Shown here: positions 26,872 to 35,787 of the stretch, one piece after another
How the letters are laid out: each line of letters opens with the position of its first letter
Numbering within the stretch: the first letter of the stretch is position 1
Assembly (NCBI GenBank): GCA_017560125.1
Contig: JAFYOS010000018.1
Coordinates: forward strand, 186,001 to 250,000
Source of the DNA: Bacteroidaceae bacterium
Lineage (GTDB): Bacteria > Bacteroidota > Bacteroidia > Bacteroidales > Bacteroidaceae
Direction: 5' to 3'
Length of the DNA: 64,000 bases
Made by a program: the position numbers and the translations under genes
The notes under the pieces: generated by a model
Databases searched by the model: none
Told to the model about the DNA's origin: nothing
The model's input: only the letters and a program-made list of their open reading frames with translations

Positions 26872-27831
26872 ATGACATTTTTCGGTTTCCTGAAGGATTG
26901 GTCGTTGCCTATAGCCATGCTTAGTGGCGTTGCGGCCTATTTCATATATGTGAACGTGCCCTTCTTCGACGACACGCATGCCTTTGTGAACGAGCTCATA
27001 AGCTACATGCAGCCGACGCTCATTTTCTCTATGCTGTTCGTTACGTTCTGCAAAATACGCTTCAGCGACCTTGAGCTCAAACGGTGGCACTTCATATTGC
27101 TGGGCTTCCAGTTGCTCACGTTCATTTTGTTCTCGCTGGTTGCGGCCTACGCGCCATTGAGCCCGTCGGTGCGCGTGCTTGTGGAGTCGTTCATGCTCTG
27201 CCTTATATGCCCCACGGCGACAGCTGCGGCTGTCATCACAGCGCGCTTGGGCGGTAGCGCGGCCTCGCTGCTCACATATACCATTACCATGAATTTTGCG
27301 GTGGCCATTGTGGCACCCTTCTTCCTGACCTTGGCCCACCCTGTGGAGGGTAACGATTTTGTATCCTCGTTCATGCTCATCATGGGCAGGGTATTCCCTC
27401 TGTTGCTTACACCGTTGCTGGCAGCATCCATCGTGCGCCGTTTTTTCCCGTCGGTGCAGGAATTTTTCGTAAAGCAGTGCCGCAATCTGCCCTTCTATCT
27501 GTGGCTGGTGGCGCTGTCGCTTGCTATCGGCGTTACGGTGAAATCCATCGTTCACAGCAACCTGTCGTTCTTTGTGCAGATGGGTATAGCCATTGTGTCG
27601 CTCATCTGCTGCGTAGTGCAGTTTGCCTTCGGACGATTCATTGGCCGTCGCTATGGTGACGACGCTGTTACAGGCGGTCAGTCGCTGGGACAGAAAAACA
27701 CCGTTTTTGCAATATGGTTGGCCTATACATTCCTTACGCCGGTGACATCTATTGCCGGCGGTTTCTACAGCCTGTGGCACAATAGTGTGAATACATGGCA
27801 GTTGTATCGCAAGAACCATCCTAAAGAATAA
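26872..27831 (+). CDS. BASS-like membrane transporter (bile acid:Na+ symporter superfamily)
   Basis: 319 residues with about ten hydrophobic segments. LCLICPTATAAAVITARLGG and the late GQSLGQKNTVFAIWLAYTF fit the SBF/BASS fold. The substrate could be an organic anion; bile acids are not implied by the sequence. It starts 3 bp after the S41 protease gene and ends 2 bp before the methyltransferase. Confidence 0.72.
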   Translation: MTFFGFLKDWSLPIAMLSGVAAYFIYVNVPFFDDTHAFVNELISYMQPTLIFSMLFVTFCKIRFSDLELKRWHFILLGFQLLTFILFSLVAAYAPLSPSVRVLVESFMLCLICPTATAAAVITARLGGSAASLLTYTITMNFAVAIVAPFFLTLAHPVEGNDFVSSFMLIMGRVFPLLLTPLLAASIVRRFFPSVQEFFVKQCRNLPFYLWLVALSLAIGVTVKSIVHSNLSFFVQMGIAIVSLICCVVQFAFGRFIGRRYGDDAVTGGQSLGQKNTVFAIWLAYTFLTPVTSIAGGFYSLWHNSVNTWQLYRKNHPKE

Positions 27832-27833
27832 TT

Positions 27834-29009
27834 ATGTTCATCGCCCAGGCTACATTGCAATTTGTTAAGGAGCATCGCAACGACGATGTAAAGGCCCTGT
27901 TGTTGCAGGCGTCGCGCTATCCCGATGTGGATATGCGTAGTGCAGTGCAGCAGATTGAGGGGTGGCAGCATGCCGTTGCCAAGCTACCCGAGTGGGCTGC
28001 AACCGAGGGGATACTCTATCCGCCACGCCTCTCCATGGAGCAGTGCTCTTCGGAGCCTACGGCGCTCTACAAGGCCTCTATAATGGCCGGTGGCTCCTTC
28101 GCCGATATGACCGGTGGTTTCGGCATCGATTGCAGCTATATTTCGCGTAATTTCCTGCGTGGCTTTTTCATTGAGCGCAGCGAGGAGCTGTGCAAAATAG
28201 CGGCTCACAATTTTTCGCTCCTGGGGTTGCACCACATAGAGGTGCTCAATGGTAACAGCGAGGAAAAGCTGCCGACGCTCCCTTCGCTCGATTGGATATA
28301 TATTGACCCCGCCCGCAGGGATATCGTGGGCAAAAAAGTGGTTGCCCTGAGCGACTGCGAGCCCGATGTGGTGGCTATCAAAGAGCAACTGCTTGCCAAG
28401 GCCGGCAAAGTGATGATAAAATGCTCGCCCATGCTCGATATTACCGCGGCATGCAGGCAACTGGGCTGCGTGGGCGATGTTCACATTGTTTCGGTGAACA
28501 ACGAATGCAAGGAGCTGCTGTTTATCCTCTCTGCCGAGCAGTCGGTTGAGCGTCGCGTACATTGTGTGAATATACATGGTGGTGATGTGAACAGCTTCTC
28601 GTTCTCGCCCACCGACGATGCGGTGTGCTGCTATTCGGCGGCTGTGGGACGCTATCTTTTCGAGCCCAACGCCTCTATACAGAAGGCCGGATGCCCTGCG
28701 GCTCTTGCTGCGGAGTATGGCCTGAAGAAATTGCACAACAACAGCAATCTATATACATCGGACGAGCCGGTGAGCAGTTTTCCCGGCAGGGCATTCGAGG
28801 TGGTCGAGGTTTGCGGTTTCTCGAAAGCGGAACTGAAGGCATTCGTCGGCGACCTGAAGAAGGCCAATATCGCGGTACGCAATTTTCCCGAATCGGTTCA
28901 GCAGTTGCGCAAGCGACTGAAACTGGGCGAGGGTGGCGATGCCTATATATTTGCTACCACGCTTGCCAACGATAAGCGTGTCTTGGTTCGCTGTCGCAAA
29001 TTATATTAG
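27834..29009 (+). CDS. class I SAM-dependent methyltransferase with THUMP-like C-terminus
   Basis: 391 residues, cytoplasmic. The SAM-binding region is ASIMAGGSFADMTGGFGID, with an acidic turn at FFIERSEELCKIAAHN. The motif LDWIYIDPARRD resembles the (D/N)PPx catalytic site of nucleic-acid methyltransferases. The C-terminal 80 residues (SSFPGRAFEVVEVCGFSKAE) look like the THUMP-like domain found with this family. RNA is the likely substrate. Last gene of the run, followed by a terminator. Confidence 0.78.
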   Translation: MFIAQATLQFVKEHRNDDVKALLLQASRYPDVDMRSAVQQIEGWQHAVAKLPEWAATEGILYPPRLSMEQCSSEPTALYKASIMAGGSFADMTGGFGIDCSYISRNFLRGFFIERSEELCKIAAHNFSLLGLHHIEVLNGNSEEKLPTLPSLDWIYIDPARRDIVGKKVVALSDCEPDVVAIKEQLLAKAGKVMIKCSPMLDITAACRQLGCVGDVHIVSVNNECKELLFILSAEQSVERRVHCVNIHGGDVNSFSFSPTDDAVCCYSAAVGRYLFEPNASIQKAGCPAALAAEYGLKKLHNNSNLYTSDEPVSSFPGRAFEVVEVCGFSKAELKAFVGDLKKANIAVRNFPESVQQLRKRLKLGEGGDAYIFATTLANDKRVLVRCRKLY

Positions 29010-29067
29010 CCTACGTGGCGTTGCCGTGCGGCAGTTCGTCGGGCAGATGGAATATCCTATAAAAATA

Positions 29068-29095
29068 CATGGCCGGAGCATTCGCTCCGGCCATG
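29068..29095. terminator. terminator between convergent methyltransferase and GH123 genes
   Basis: A perfect 12-bp stem (29068-29079 with 29084-29095) with a 4-nt loop. The T-tract is good on the minus strand (five T) and weak on the plus strand. Confidence 0.85.
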
Positions 29096-29117
29096 CTTTG
29101 TGATGTCATTATACGTG

Positions 29118-30881
29118 CTACTCGGCCAGCTTCTTCGAAATGGAATTGAGCATGGTTGCCACCTCTTCCATCATTGCATGCCAAGGAAGGTTAGTGTCTG
29201 TGAGGCGCATTGTCGCCATCTTTTCGAGCTTCTCCTCGAGCGGTGCAAGCACATCGCTCTTGTCGCCGTACTTCGCACGCAAAATCTTTATCTTCTCGTA
29301 GGCCTCGATACCATCCCTTAGGCGCTCGAAACGCATGGTGGTACGTGCATAGGGATATACCTGATATGTGTCGCCCGATGCCATTGTCCTGAAGCGCGAG
29401 TCGTACTCGGGGCGTGCCGGCCACGAATTGTAGGCCCAGCGCAACTGACCGTCGTAGTCCTTGGAAATGGCGTGCCAGCTAAGCAGCTCCGATTCCCACG
29501 GCTGTGAATAGGTGAAGCTGTTGGGGAAATATGTGCTGCAGCACACATAGAATGTGGTTACATAGCCCTTGGAGCGACGCTCGTTTATCTCGTCGCGGGT
29601 GAGGAAGCCCTGTCGCTGTGCCACGCAGCAGTCCCTTACATTGGGTATGCGGCGGAACGACGCCTTGTTGTCGGCCATGGCAAATCCCAGTTCGGGGGCA
29701 TACTTCTTGATGAGGTTCACCACTATCTCCATCTCTTCGGGCGAGCGTTCATCGGTGGCAATGTTGGTTATCTCGAGCCATCCTTTCGCTCTCAAGTGCT
29801 TCACGAAGTCCTGCAGGAAGGCGCTCCACATCTCCTCGTAGCGCTCGCTCTTGGGGTTTACCGATGATACCTTGAAGCCGTTGTTCTCGTACCAATTGAG
29901 GCGGTTGTTCCACGGAAGCATTGAGTAGCAGTTTATCTGCTTCTTTATGCCAAGCTCCATCATCATTTCCACGTAGCGGTCGAATATGGTGTAATCGAAG
30001 CTCCAGTTGCCCTGCTTGTCCTTTGTCCATATAATCATGTCCTCGTAGTCGTCGAAGGTCTGCGAGCCCCACGGATCGCGGTTCAGCGTGGTGGTAATTA
30101 CCTTCTGTCCTGCTTCGGCAAGGAGCTTCATCTGCTGCCTGAGGGCTTCGAAGTGCTCGTCGCTCCACATCTCGAGGTCAAGGGCGCGTGCCACTGCCGA
30201 CGGGTGCTGCCACAGGTCGAGGTGGTAGCTCCACTGCTCATATCCGGGAAGCGTCTGGTCTATCACCTCCACTTCGAACGGAAGAATGGTCTTGCCGGCT
30301 CCCTTGGCGGTAACGACAATCTCCGATGTGTATCGGCCGGGCTTGGCATCGCTCGGAATATCCACGGTAACCCACACGGGGCGCACGGTCTGCGGCTCCA
30401 TATTGAAGACCTCGAGCGTGTCTATCATGTCGGGCGCAAGGATGGGCTTGTGCTTGGGGCCTCTCTCGCAACGGCAATCGTAACCACCCTCGTCGGCTAT
30501 GGTGTATCTTACGAAACGTGCCTTTGCAATGTCGGCGGGCATCTTGGCGTCGGGCGATACAAAATCCTTGACCTTGCATTTTATGCCATCAATGCCCTTG
30601 CCGCTCCACAGCAGCAGCTGCGCCGATACGCGTTCGCCTTTCCATCCTTCGAGCACGCGCACTGCGACGCTGCTCTTCACGGGTACTTCGCTGCGCGAAT
30701 AGAGCGAGTCGGCAGATACCCATTGTGCTTCCATCTTCTTCGTCGTTTGCCATGCAGCCTTGCTTCTCTCCGATACCTTCACGGGGTCTTTCGCCTCCTT
30801 ATATGTGACGAACTCCTGTGCGTTGACCATTGCAGCCGATGCAAGCAGCATGGTGCATATAAAAATCAGCCTCTTTTTCAT
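29118..30881 (-). CDS. GH123-family exported glycosidase (beta-N-acetylgalactosaminidase type)
   Basis: 587 residues from the ATG at 30881, which gives the signal peptide MKKRLIFICTMLLASAAMVN; the 11-residue upstream extension is rejected. An N-terminal beta-sandwich (about 30-210) precedes the barrel with HLDLWQHPSAVARAL. The adjacent acid pair TNIATDERS (Asp377-Glu378) is the GH123 substrate-assisted catalytic pair (DUF4091/Glyco_hydro_123). GH123 enzymes release terminal GalNAc from glycolipids or mucin-type glycans. Related to the gene at 42120-43811 but clearly diverged. A terminator separates it from the genes upstream, and I see no clear promoter. Confidence 0.82.
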   Translation of the reverse strand: MKKRLIFICTMLLASAAMVNAQEFVTYKEAKDPVKVSERSKAAWQTTKKMEAQWVSADSLYSRSEVPVKSSVAVRVLEGWKGERVSAQLLLWSGKGIDGIKCKVKDFVSPDAKMPADIAKARFVRYTIADEGGYDCRCERGPKHKPILAPDMIDTLEVFNMEPQTVRPVWVTVDIPSDAKPGRYTSEIVVTAKGAGKTILPFEVEVIDQTLPGYEQWSYHLDLWQHPSAVARALDLEMWSDEHFEALRQQMKLLAEAGQKVITTTLNRDPWGSQTFDDYEDMIIWTKDKQGNWSFDYTIFDRYVEMMMELGIKKQINCYSMLPWNNRLNWYENNGFKVSSVNPKSERYEEMWSAFLQDFVKHLRAKGWLEITNIATDERSPEEMEIVVNLIKKYAPELGFAMADNKASFRRIPNVRDCCVAQRQGFLTRDEINERRSKGYVTTFYVCCSTYFPNSFTYSQPWESELLSWHAISKDYDGQLRWAYNSWPARPEYDSRFRTMASGDTYQVYPYARTTMRFERLRDGIEAYEKIKILRAKYGDKSDVLAPLEEKLEKMATMRLTDTNLPWHAMMEEVATMLNSISKKLAE

Positions 30882-30958
30882 GTCGTTATATTTAGTTGTC
30901 GTTAGCAGCCGCAATTTAATGATATATTTTCATACCCTAAAGCAGTTGCATAAAAAAC

Positions 30959-30992
30959 ATACGGCGGTAAGATGTGAAATCTACCGCCGTAT
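30959..30992 (-). terminator. terminator after the sialate O-acetylesterase pair
   Basis: An 11-bp inverted repeat (30959-30969 with 30982-30992), followed on the minus strand by a run of six T. It ends the operon that includes 31013-32482. Confidence 0.8.
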
Positions 30993-31012
30993 ATATAGTT
31001 ATAGGGTGTTGC

Positions 31013-32482
31013 TTATTTGATACCCATATCCTCAATCTCCCAGTCGTCGCTGCGGAACGAGGGGAGGGGAAGACCGAGCAGTGTCATCACATTAGCATCG
31101 AACGAGTAGTTCTGGTATGCGTAACGTACTGCAACGGGGTCGGCTACCGAGTCCGACCACACCTCGATGGTGTTCTTGCACCACATGTGGTTGGCCTTTG
31201 CGGGGTAGAACTTCTTGTCGGCACCTGCAACCTCGAAGCCCTTGGCGCTCTCGCGTGCGTTGAAGCAATCCTGCTGTGTGGGGTCGGCTACATCGAAGTT
31301 GTTGGCGCGTGTCATGTTCGCAAAGCTGAGCTCGAGCTTGTTACCCTTCTTCTCGAACGACTTGAAGCGGGGGTATTTTGCGGGCAAGCCCTCTACACCG
31401 TAGTCGTTGGTGAGTGCAAGGTTGGCAAGACGCTCACCTACCTTGTCCTTTGCTGCGGGGTGGATGAGTGCGAAGTCGCCAATGTCGGTTGTGCAGACGA
31501 TGTCGCAGTTCTCAACCTGGTCGGCAATCTTCCACTGCTCGTCAACGAACACGGCTGTACCGCGCAGTTTGTGACCTTCGTAGCAGTAGGGAGCAATCTG
31601 TGTGAAGTAGAAAGGCATCTTGTCGTTGCCCCAGTCCTTACGCCACGATTTAATCATAGCTGTCTGCAGTTTTGCATAGTCGAACCAGTTGTAACGGTTA
31701 GCGCAGCCCTGATACCAGATGAAACCCTTAGCAGTGAATTTGTTGATGGGGCTTATCATACCGTTGTAGAGCACGCTGTTGGTGTTGGGACCGCGGTATT
31801 TCTTGTCGTAATCGACGTTGCGACCCTCTACGCCGTCGAGGCTCTCCTTGCTCATCCATGCCTCGATGCGTGTACCTCCCCAGTTGGCTGTGATAAGACC
31901 TACGGGTACATTAAGAATCTTCTGAAGCTGCTTACCGAAGAAGTAAGCAGCTGCACTGAAGGTGCGTACTGTCATGGGGTTCGATGTGCGCCACATTGTG
32001 TCGCAATCTTCCACAGGGGTTTCCGATGTGCAACGGGGTACGGTGAACATACGAATATCTGAATATTTGTATGCCTCCTTTATGTGATCCATTGCGTTAT
32101 CAACGGGCTGATACATGTATCCGCCTACGGGCATCTCCATGTTAGACTGGCCGCTGCATACCCACACCTCGCCCAAGAGGATGTTTGTGAGCTCGGTTTT
32201 TTCGCCATCGTTGAATGTGAGTGTGTAGGGACCACCTGCATCCACTGTGGGGATTGTAGTTGCCCATTTACCATCTTTATCGGCTTTTACACTGAATTTT
32301 TCTTTTGTCCACGATGCTGTGATTTTCACAGTTTTATTGGCCTCGGCTGTTCCCCACAGATTAACATCGGCATTGCGCTGAAGCACCATGTTGCTACCAA
32401 TTACCGAGGGAAGAGTAACCTTTGCCTGTGCCACGCCAAATACGCAGGCGAGCATTGCTGCAAGAATTGATATTTTTTTCAT
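31013..32482 (-). CDS. sialate O-acetylesterase-like esterase, tandem copy 2
   Basis: 489 residues with signal peptide MKKISILAAMLACVFGVAQA. It shares the SASA layout: LPSVIGSNMVLQRN, SGQSNMEMPVGG (catalytic Ser113), FIWYQGCANRYNW, and TTDIGDFALIHPAA with the catalytic Asp/His. It has exactly the same length as the next gene upstream and aligns with it end to end without visible gaps, so the two are tandem paralogues. It lies 18 bp after that gene and ends at a terminator. Likely removes O-acetyl groups from sialic acid or other glycan sugars. Confidence 0.88.
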   Translation of the reverse strand: MKKISILAAMLACVFGVAQAKVTLPSVIGSNMVLQRNADVNLWGTAEANKTVKITASWTKEKFSVKADKDGKWATTIPTVDAGGPYTLTFNDGEKTELTNILLGEVWVCSGQSNMEMPVGGYMYQPVDNAMDHIKEAYKYSDIRMFTVPRCTSETPVEDCDTMWRTSNPMTVRTFSAAAYFFGKQLQKILNVPVGLITANWGGTRIEAWMSKESLDGVEGRNVDYDKKYRGPNTNSVLYNGMISPINKFTAKGFIWYQGCANRYNWFDYAKLQTAMIKSWRKDWGNDKMPFYFTQIAPYCYEGHKLRGTAVFVDEQWKIADQVENCDIVCTTDIGDFALIHPAAKDKVGERLANLALTNDYGVEGLPAKYPRFKSFEKKGNKLELSFANMTRANNFDVADPTQQDCFNARESAKGFEVAGADKKFYPAKANHMWCKNTIEVWSDSVADPVAVRYAYQNYSFDANVMTLLGLPLPSFRSDDWEIEDMGIK

Positions 32483-32500
32483 GACTTGTTACCTTATTGG

Positions 32501-33970
32501 TTATTTTATTTCTTCGTCTTTAATCTCCCAGTCGTCGCTGCGGAACGAGGGCAATGCTTGGCCCAGCTGTGTGCGTACATTTGCATCGAACGAGTAGTTG
32601 CAGTAGGCATAACGAACTGCTACGGGATTGGGAACCGAGTCCGACCATACTTCTATGATATTGGTCCACCAGCGGTGGTTACCCTTTGCGGGATAGAATT
32701 TTCCATCCTCACCGGCAACCTCGAAGCCCTTGGCCTCTTCGCGGCCATAGAAACAGCTCGACATTCTGTAGTCGAGGGGGTCGGTGGTGTAGGGAGGTGC
32801 AATATTCTTGAAGTGAAGCTCGAGCTTGTTGCCCTGCACTACAAAGTAGTTGAAGCGGGGTGCCTTTGCGGGCAAGCCCTCTATTCCATAGTCGTTGCTA
32901 AGCGCAAGCATGGCAAGGCGCTCCGATACTCTCTTTTTCTTCAGCGGGTGTATGTGGCTGTAGTCGCCGGCGTCCTGTGTGCAGGCTACATCGCAGTTCT
33001 CGATGATGTCGGCAGCCTTGTACTGCTGGTCGATGAAGAGGGCGTTCAAGCGTTTTCTGGGGCCTTCGTAGCAGTAGGGTGCAATCTGTGTGATGTAGAA
33101 AGGCATCTTGTCGTTGCCCCATATCTGGCGCCACAGTTTCACTTGGGCCTGCTGCAGTTTTACGTAGTCGTACCAGTTGTGACGGTTCGATTCGCCCTGA
33201 TACCAGATGAAGCCCTTGGCTGTGAAATTGCAGATGGGGAGTATCATGCCGTTGTAGAGCGCAGCGTGTGCGTTCTCGTTCTTGCGGCGTGCGTCGTAGG
33301 CTGCGTTGCGGCCTTCGATGGCTGTGATGCTCTCTTTGCTCATCCATGCCTCGATGATGGTACCACCCCAGTTTGCTGTTACGATACCTACGGGCACGTC
33401 GAGCATTTTGTTGAGCTCCTTGGCGAAGAGGTAGGCAATAGCACTGAATGTGCGTACGGTCATGGGGTTCGATGTGCGCCATATGGTGTCGCAATCCTCT
33501 TTCGGGGTGTCCGAAATGCAACGGGGTACGGTGAACATGCGGATGTTGGGGTACTCGTATGCCTCGGCAATGTCTTTCTCCACGCCGTCGATGGGCTGGT
33601 ACATGTATCCACCTACGGGCATCTCCATATTGGATTGTCCGCCGGCTATCCACACCTCGCCCAGAAGGATATTGGTCAGTTCGGTCTTGTCGCCATCGCT
33701 GAAGGTCATTGTGTAGGGGCCTCCTGCATCGCCGGTGGTGATTTTTGTAGCCCACTTGCCATCCTTGTCGGCCTTGGCGCTGAACTTCTCCTTTGTCCAC
33801 GATGCGGTGATGGTTACTTTCTTGTTGGGTTCTGCCTTGCCCCACATGTTCACTTCGGCGTTGCGCTGAAGCACCATGTCGTTGCCGAGGATTGAGGGCA
33901 GAACGACTTTAGCCTGCGCTGCGGTCAGCAGGCAGGCTAAAGCGATTAAAAGAAATGATATTCTTTTCAT
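32501..33970 (-). CDS. sialate O-acetylesterase-like esterase, tandem copy 1
   Basis: 489 residues with signal peptide MKRISFLLIALACLLTAAQA. It contains LPSILGNDMVLQRN, AGGQSNMEMPVGG (Ser113), FIWYQGESNRHNW and TQDAGDYSHIHPLK. Copy 2 has CAN where this copy has the ESN block typical of the family, so their active sites differ slightly. It is 24 bp downstream of the GH110 gene, a natural pairing if O-acetyl groups block exoglycosidases. Confidence 0.88.
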   Translation of the reverse strand: MKRISFLLIALACLLTAAQAKVVLPSILGNDMVLQRNAEVNMWGKAEPNKKVTITASWTKEKFSAKADKDGKWATKITTGDAGGPYTMTFSDGDKTELTNILLGEVWIAGGQSNMEMPVGGYMYQPIDGVEKDIAEAYEYPNIRMFTVPRCISDTPKEDCDTIWRTSNPMTVRTFSAIAYLFAKELNKMLDVPVGIVTANWGGTIIEAWMSKESITAIEGRNAAYDARRKNENAHAALYNGMILPICNFTAKGFIWYQGESNRHNWYDYVKLQQAQVKLWRQIWGNDKMPFYITQIAPYCYEGPRKRLNALFIDQQYKAADIIENCDVACTQDAGDYSHIHPLKKKRVSERLAMLALSNDYGIEGLPAKAPRFNYFVVQGNKLELHFKNIAPPYTTDPLDYRMSSCFYGREEAKGFEVAGEDGKFYPAKGNHRWWTNIIEVWSDSVPNPVAVRYAYCNYSFDANVRTQLGQALPSFRSDDWEIKDEEIK

Positions 33971-33994
33971 ATTGGTTTTTCAATTTCGAATTTT

Positions 33995-35698
33995 TTATTC
34001 GATGCTTACGTTGTCGCAGTGTTTGATGACGAAGGGGTTCTTCTCCTCGCGTGCATAAACATAGTCGGTGCTCTCCTCAATCTTGTTGTTGCGGAATGTG
34101 ATGCCGTCGAAGCAACAGAGGTAGAGGATACGGGGGTCGAATGTACGGAAGGTGTTGTTCTCCACTACGATGTTCTTGTGGTAGCGGCTGTTCTCCTGCT
34201 CGCTGATGCGGCTGTTGTATGCGATGTGTGCATCACCCCATGTCTTGCAACCATAGAGGCAGTTGTCGAATACGTTGTTGCGCACCTGTACGTTGCGTAC
34301 ACCCGACTGCTCGTACCAGTAGCTGCCGTCGCCCTCGAAGAGGATAGAGGCACCGGGAACGTGGAAGTAGTTGTCCTCGATGATGACCTCGCCACGTGAA
34401 CCGATGAGAAGACCGCGTGCACGGTTGTTGGCAAAGTGACAGCCCTTGATGAGTACATCGGGGTACTGATCCTCGCATGCGATGGGGTCCTTAATCTGGA
34501 TCTGCTCGGGGAGGGGCTCGGTGAATGTGATCTCGGCAAGCTCGCTGTTGATCTTTCTGATTGATTTCACAATGCGGTGAGCATAGGTCATCATGGTCTT
34601 GTGGTTGGCAATCTCCATGTTCATGCCGGGACGAACGAAGTCCTTACCGTAGTTGTACCATACGAGGATTGTGTTCTCGTTTACAATCTCGCGTGTCATA
34701 GCATACCAGCCGTGGATGTTGGTTGCATCGTCCTTCTGGTTGGTGAATTTACAGTCGATCATGCGCAAGTAACCACCGCAGTTGATGAAGTGTGTAGCGT
34801 CGGCTGTTGCACTGATGATGCGGTTGCTGCCGGGTGTGGGAACCACCTGCACCTTGTTGAGCTCGATGTCGCGTACGCGCTGTACGATGAAGCCCATACC
34901 GCCGCAGTGATAGAGGTTTACATTCTCGATGAGCACAGTGTTACACTCGTCGAATGTGAAACCGGGGTTCGAACGGCGTGCAGCACCGAAGGCCATGATG
35001 TTACCTACTGTACCAGTGAGATCCTTGAGGAAAATCTTGAAGTTGCCGTTGGGAAGAGCCTCGGCCTGCAAACCGCTCCACAACCAATAGTCGTGAACGT
35101 AGTATGCTACCTCCTTCTTCTGACCGTCGAACTCGAGAAGGCTGCCGTAGGGGTAAGTGATGTTGTTCTTGTCGCGTATGCGCAGAATGCCGCTCTGGAT
35201 GTCCACCTTGTAGCTCTCGGGGAACTTGAGCTCCAGCCAACCGTCACCCACTGCCATAATCTCACCCTGTGAATTGAAGGTGTGTGTGAAGTCGATGTTC
35301 AGGTCCTTGATAGTGATGTTGTTAGAATTCTCTACGTTGAAGGGCGATACAAAGCCTGTGAAGAGAAGTGTGGTACCGTTACCCTCGATTGTGAGGCCGT
35401 CGGTGTTCTCGATGTTGATGGCGATGCGTTTTTTGCCCTCCGAGTTGTTGCTGATGTACTGATATCTTTCGAAGCAGTACTTGTCCTTGATGCACAATGT
35501 GTCGCCGGGGAACACCAATGTACTGTTCTTGTACTTGAGGCACTCCTCAAGAGCAAGACGGATGCCGGGATATGCGTCATCCTTCATGTCCTCTGTAATG
35601 TAATCCTTTACATATACAGTCTTTCCTTCGGGAGCAGAAGAGCAGGCTGCCATTGCCATCATTGCCGCGAAGGCAAACATTTTGAATATTTTCTTCAT
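33995..35698 (-). CDS. GH110-family alpha-1,3-galactosidase-like lipoprotein
   Basis: 567 residues. The N-terminus MKKIFKMFAFAAMMAMAAC has a plausible lipobox (Cys19). The rest is a right-handed parallel beta-helix with repeated short strands. Three conserved Asp are visible: Asp300 in SATADATHFINCGG, and Asp323-Asp324 in TNQKDDATNIHGWY. This matches GH110 enzymes, which remove alpha-1,3-linked galactose from blood group B or linear alpha-Gal epitopes. Other polysaccharide-cleaving beta-helix families lack this Asp pattern. It lies between a six-hairpin glycosidase (90 bp, with a hairpin in the gap) and a sialate O-acetylesterase gene. Confidence 0.85.
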   Translation of the reverse strand: MKKIFKMFAFAAMMAMAACSSAPEGKTVYVKDYITEDMKDDAYPGIRLALEECLKYKNSTLVFPGDTLCIKDKYCFERYQYISNNSEGKKRIAINIENTDGLTIEGNGTTLLFTGFVSPFNVENSNNITIKDLNIDFTHTFNSQGEIMAVGDGWLELKFPESYKVDIQSGILRIRDKNNITYPYGSLLEFDGQKKEVAYYVHDYWLWSGLQAEALPNGNFKIFLKDLTGTVGNIMAFGAARRSNPGFTFDECNTVLIENVNLYHCGGMGFIVQRVRDIELNKVQVVPTPGSNRIISATADATHFINCGGYLRMIDCKFTNQKDDATNIHGWYAMTREIVNENTILVWYNYGKDFVRPGMNMEIANHKTMMTYAHRIVKSIRKINSELAEITFTEPLPEQIQIKDPIACEDQYPDVLIKGCHFANNRARGLLIGSRGEVIIEDNYFHVPGASILFEGDGSYWYEQSGVRNVQVRNNVFDNCLYGCKTWGDAHIAYNSRISEQENSRYHKNIVVENNTFRTFDPRILYLCCFDGITFRNNKIEESTDYVYAREEKNPFVIKHCDNVSIE

Positions 35699-35733
35699 AT
35701 TATCGTCGATTATATTATTCTTATATAGTTATA

Positions 35734-35770
35734 ATCTCCCACTCTGTCGCATGTGGCAGAGTGGGAGATT
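35734..35770. terminator. strong hairpin between glycosidase genes (terminator or mRNA processing site)
   Basis: A 13-bp inverted repeat (about 35734-35746 with 35757-35770) lies in the 89-bp gap of the minus-strand operon. It has no good T-tract on the minus strand, so it may attenuate or stabilise mRNA rather than terminate. Confidence 0.6.
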
Positions 35771-35787
35771 TAATGTGTGTGGCGATA

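Noticed and set aside
25210-27819. 869-codon open frame on the minus strand
   Set aside because: It is antiparallel to the clear S41 protease and transporter genes. The product is rich in His, Gln, Arg and Cys with no domain, as expected for a shadow frame.
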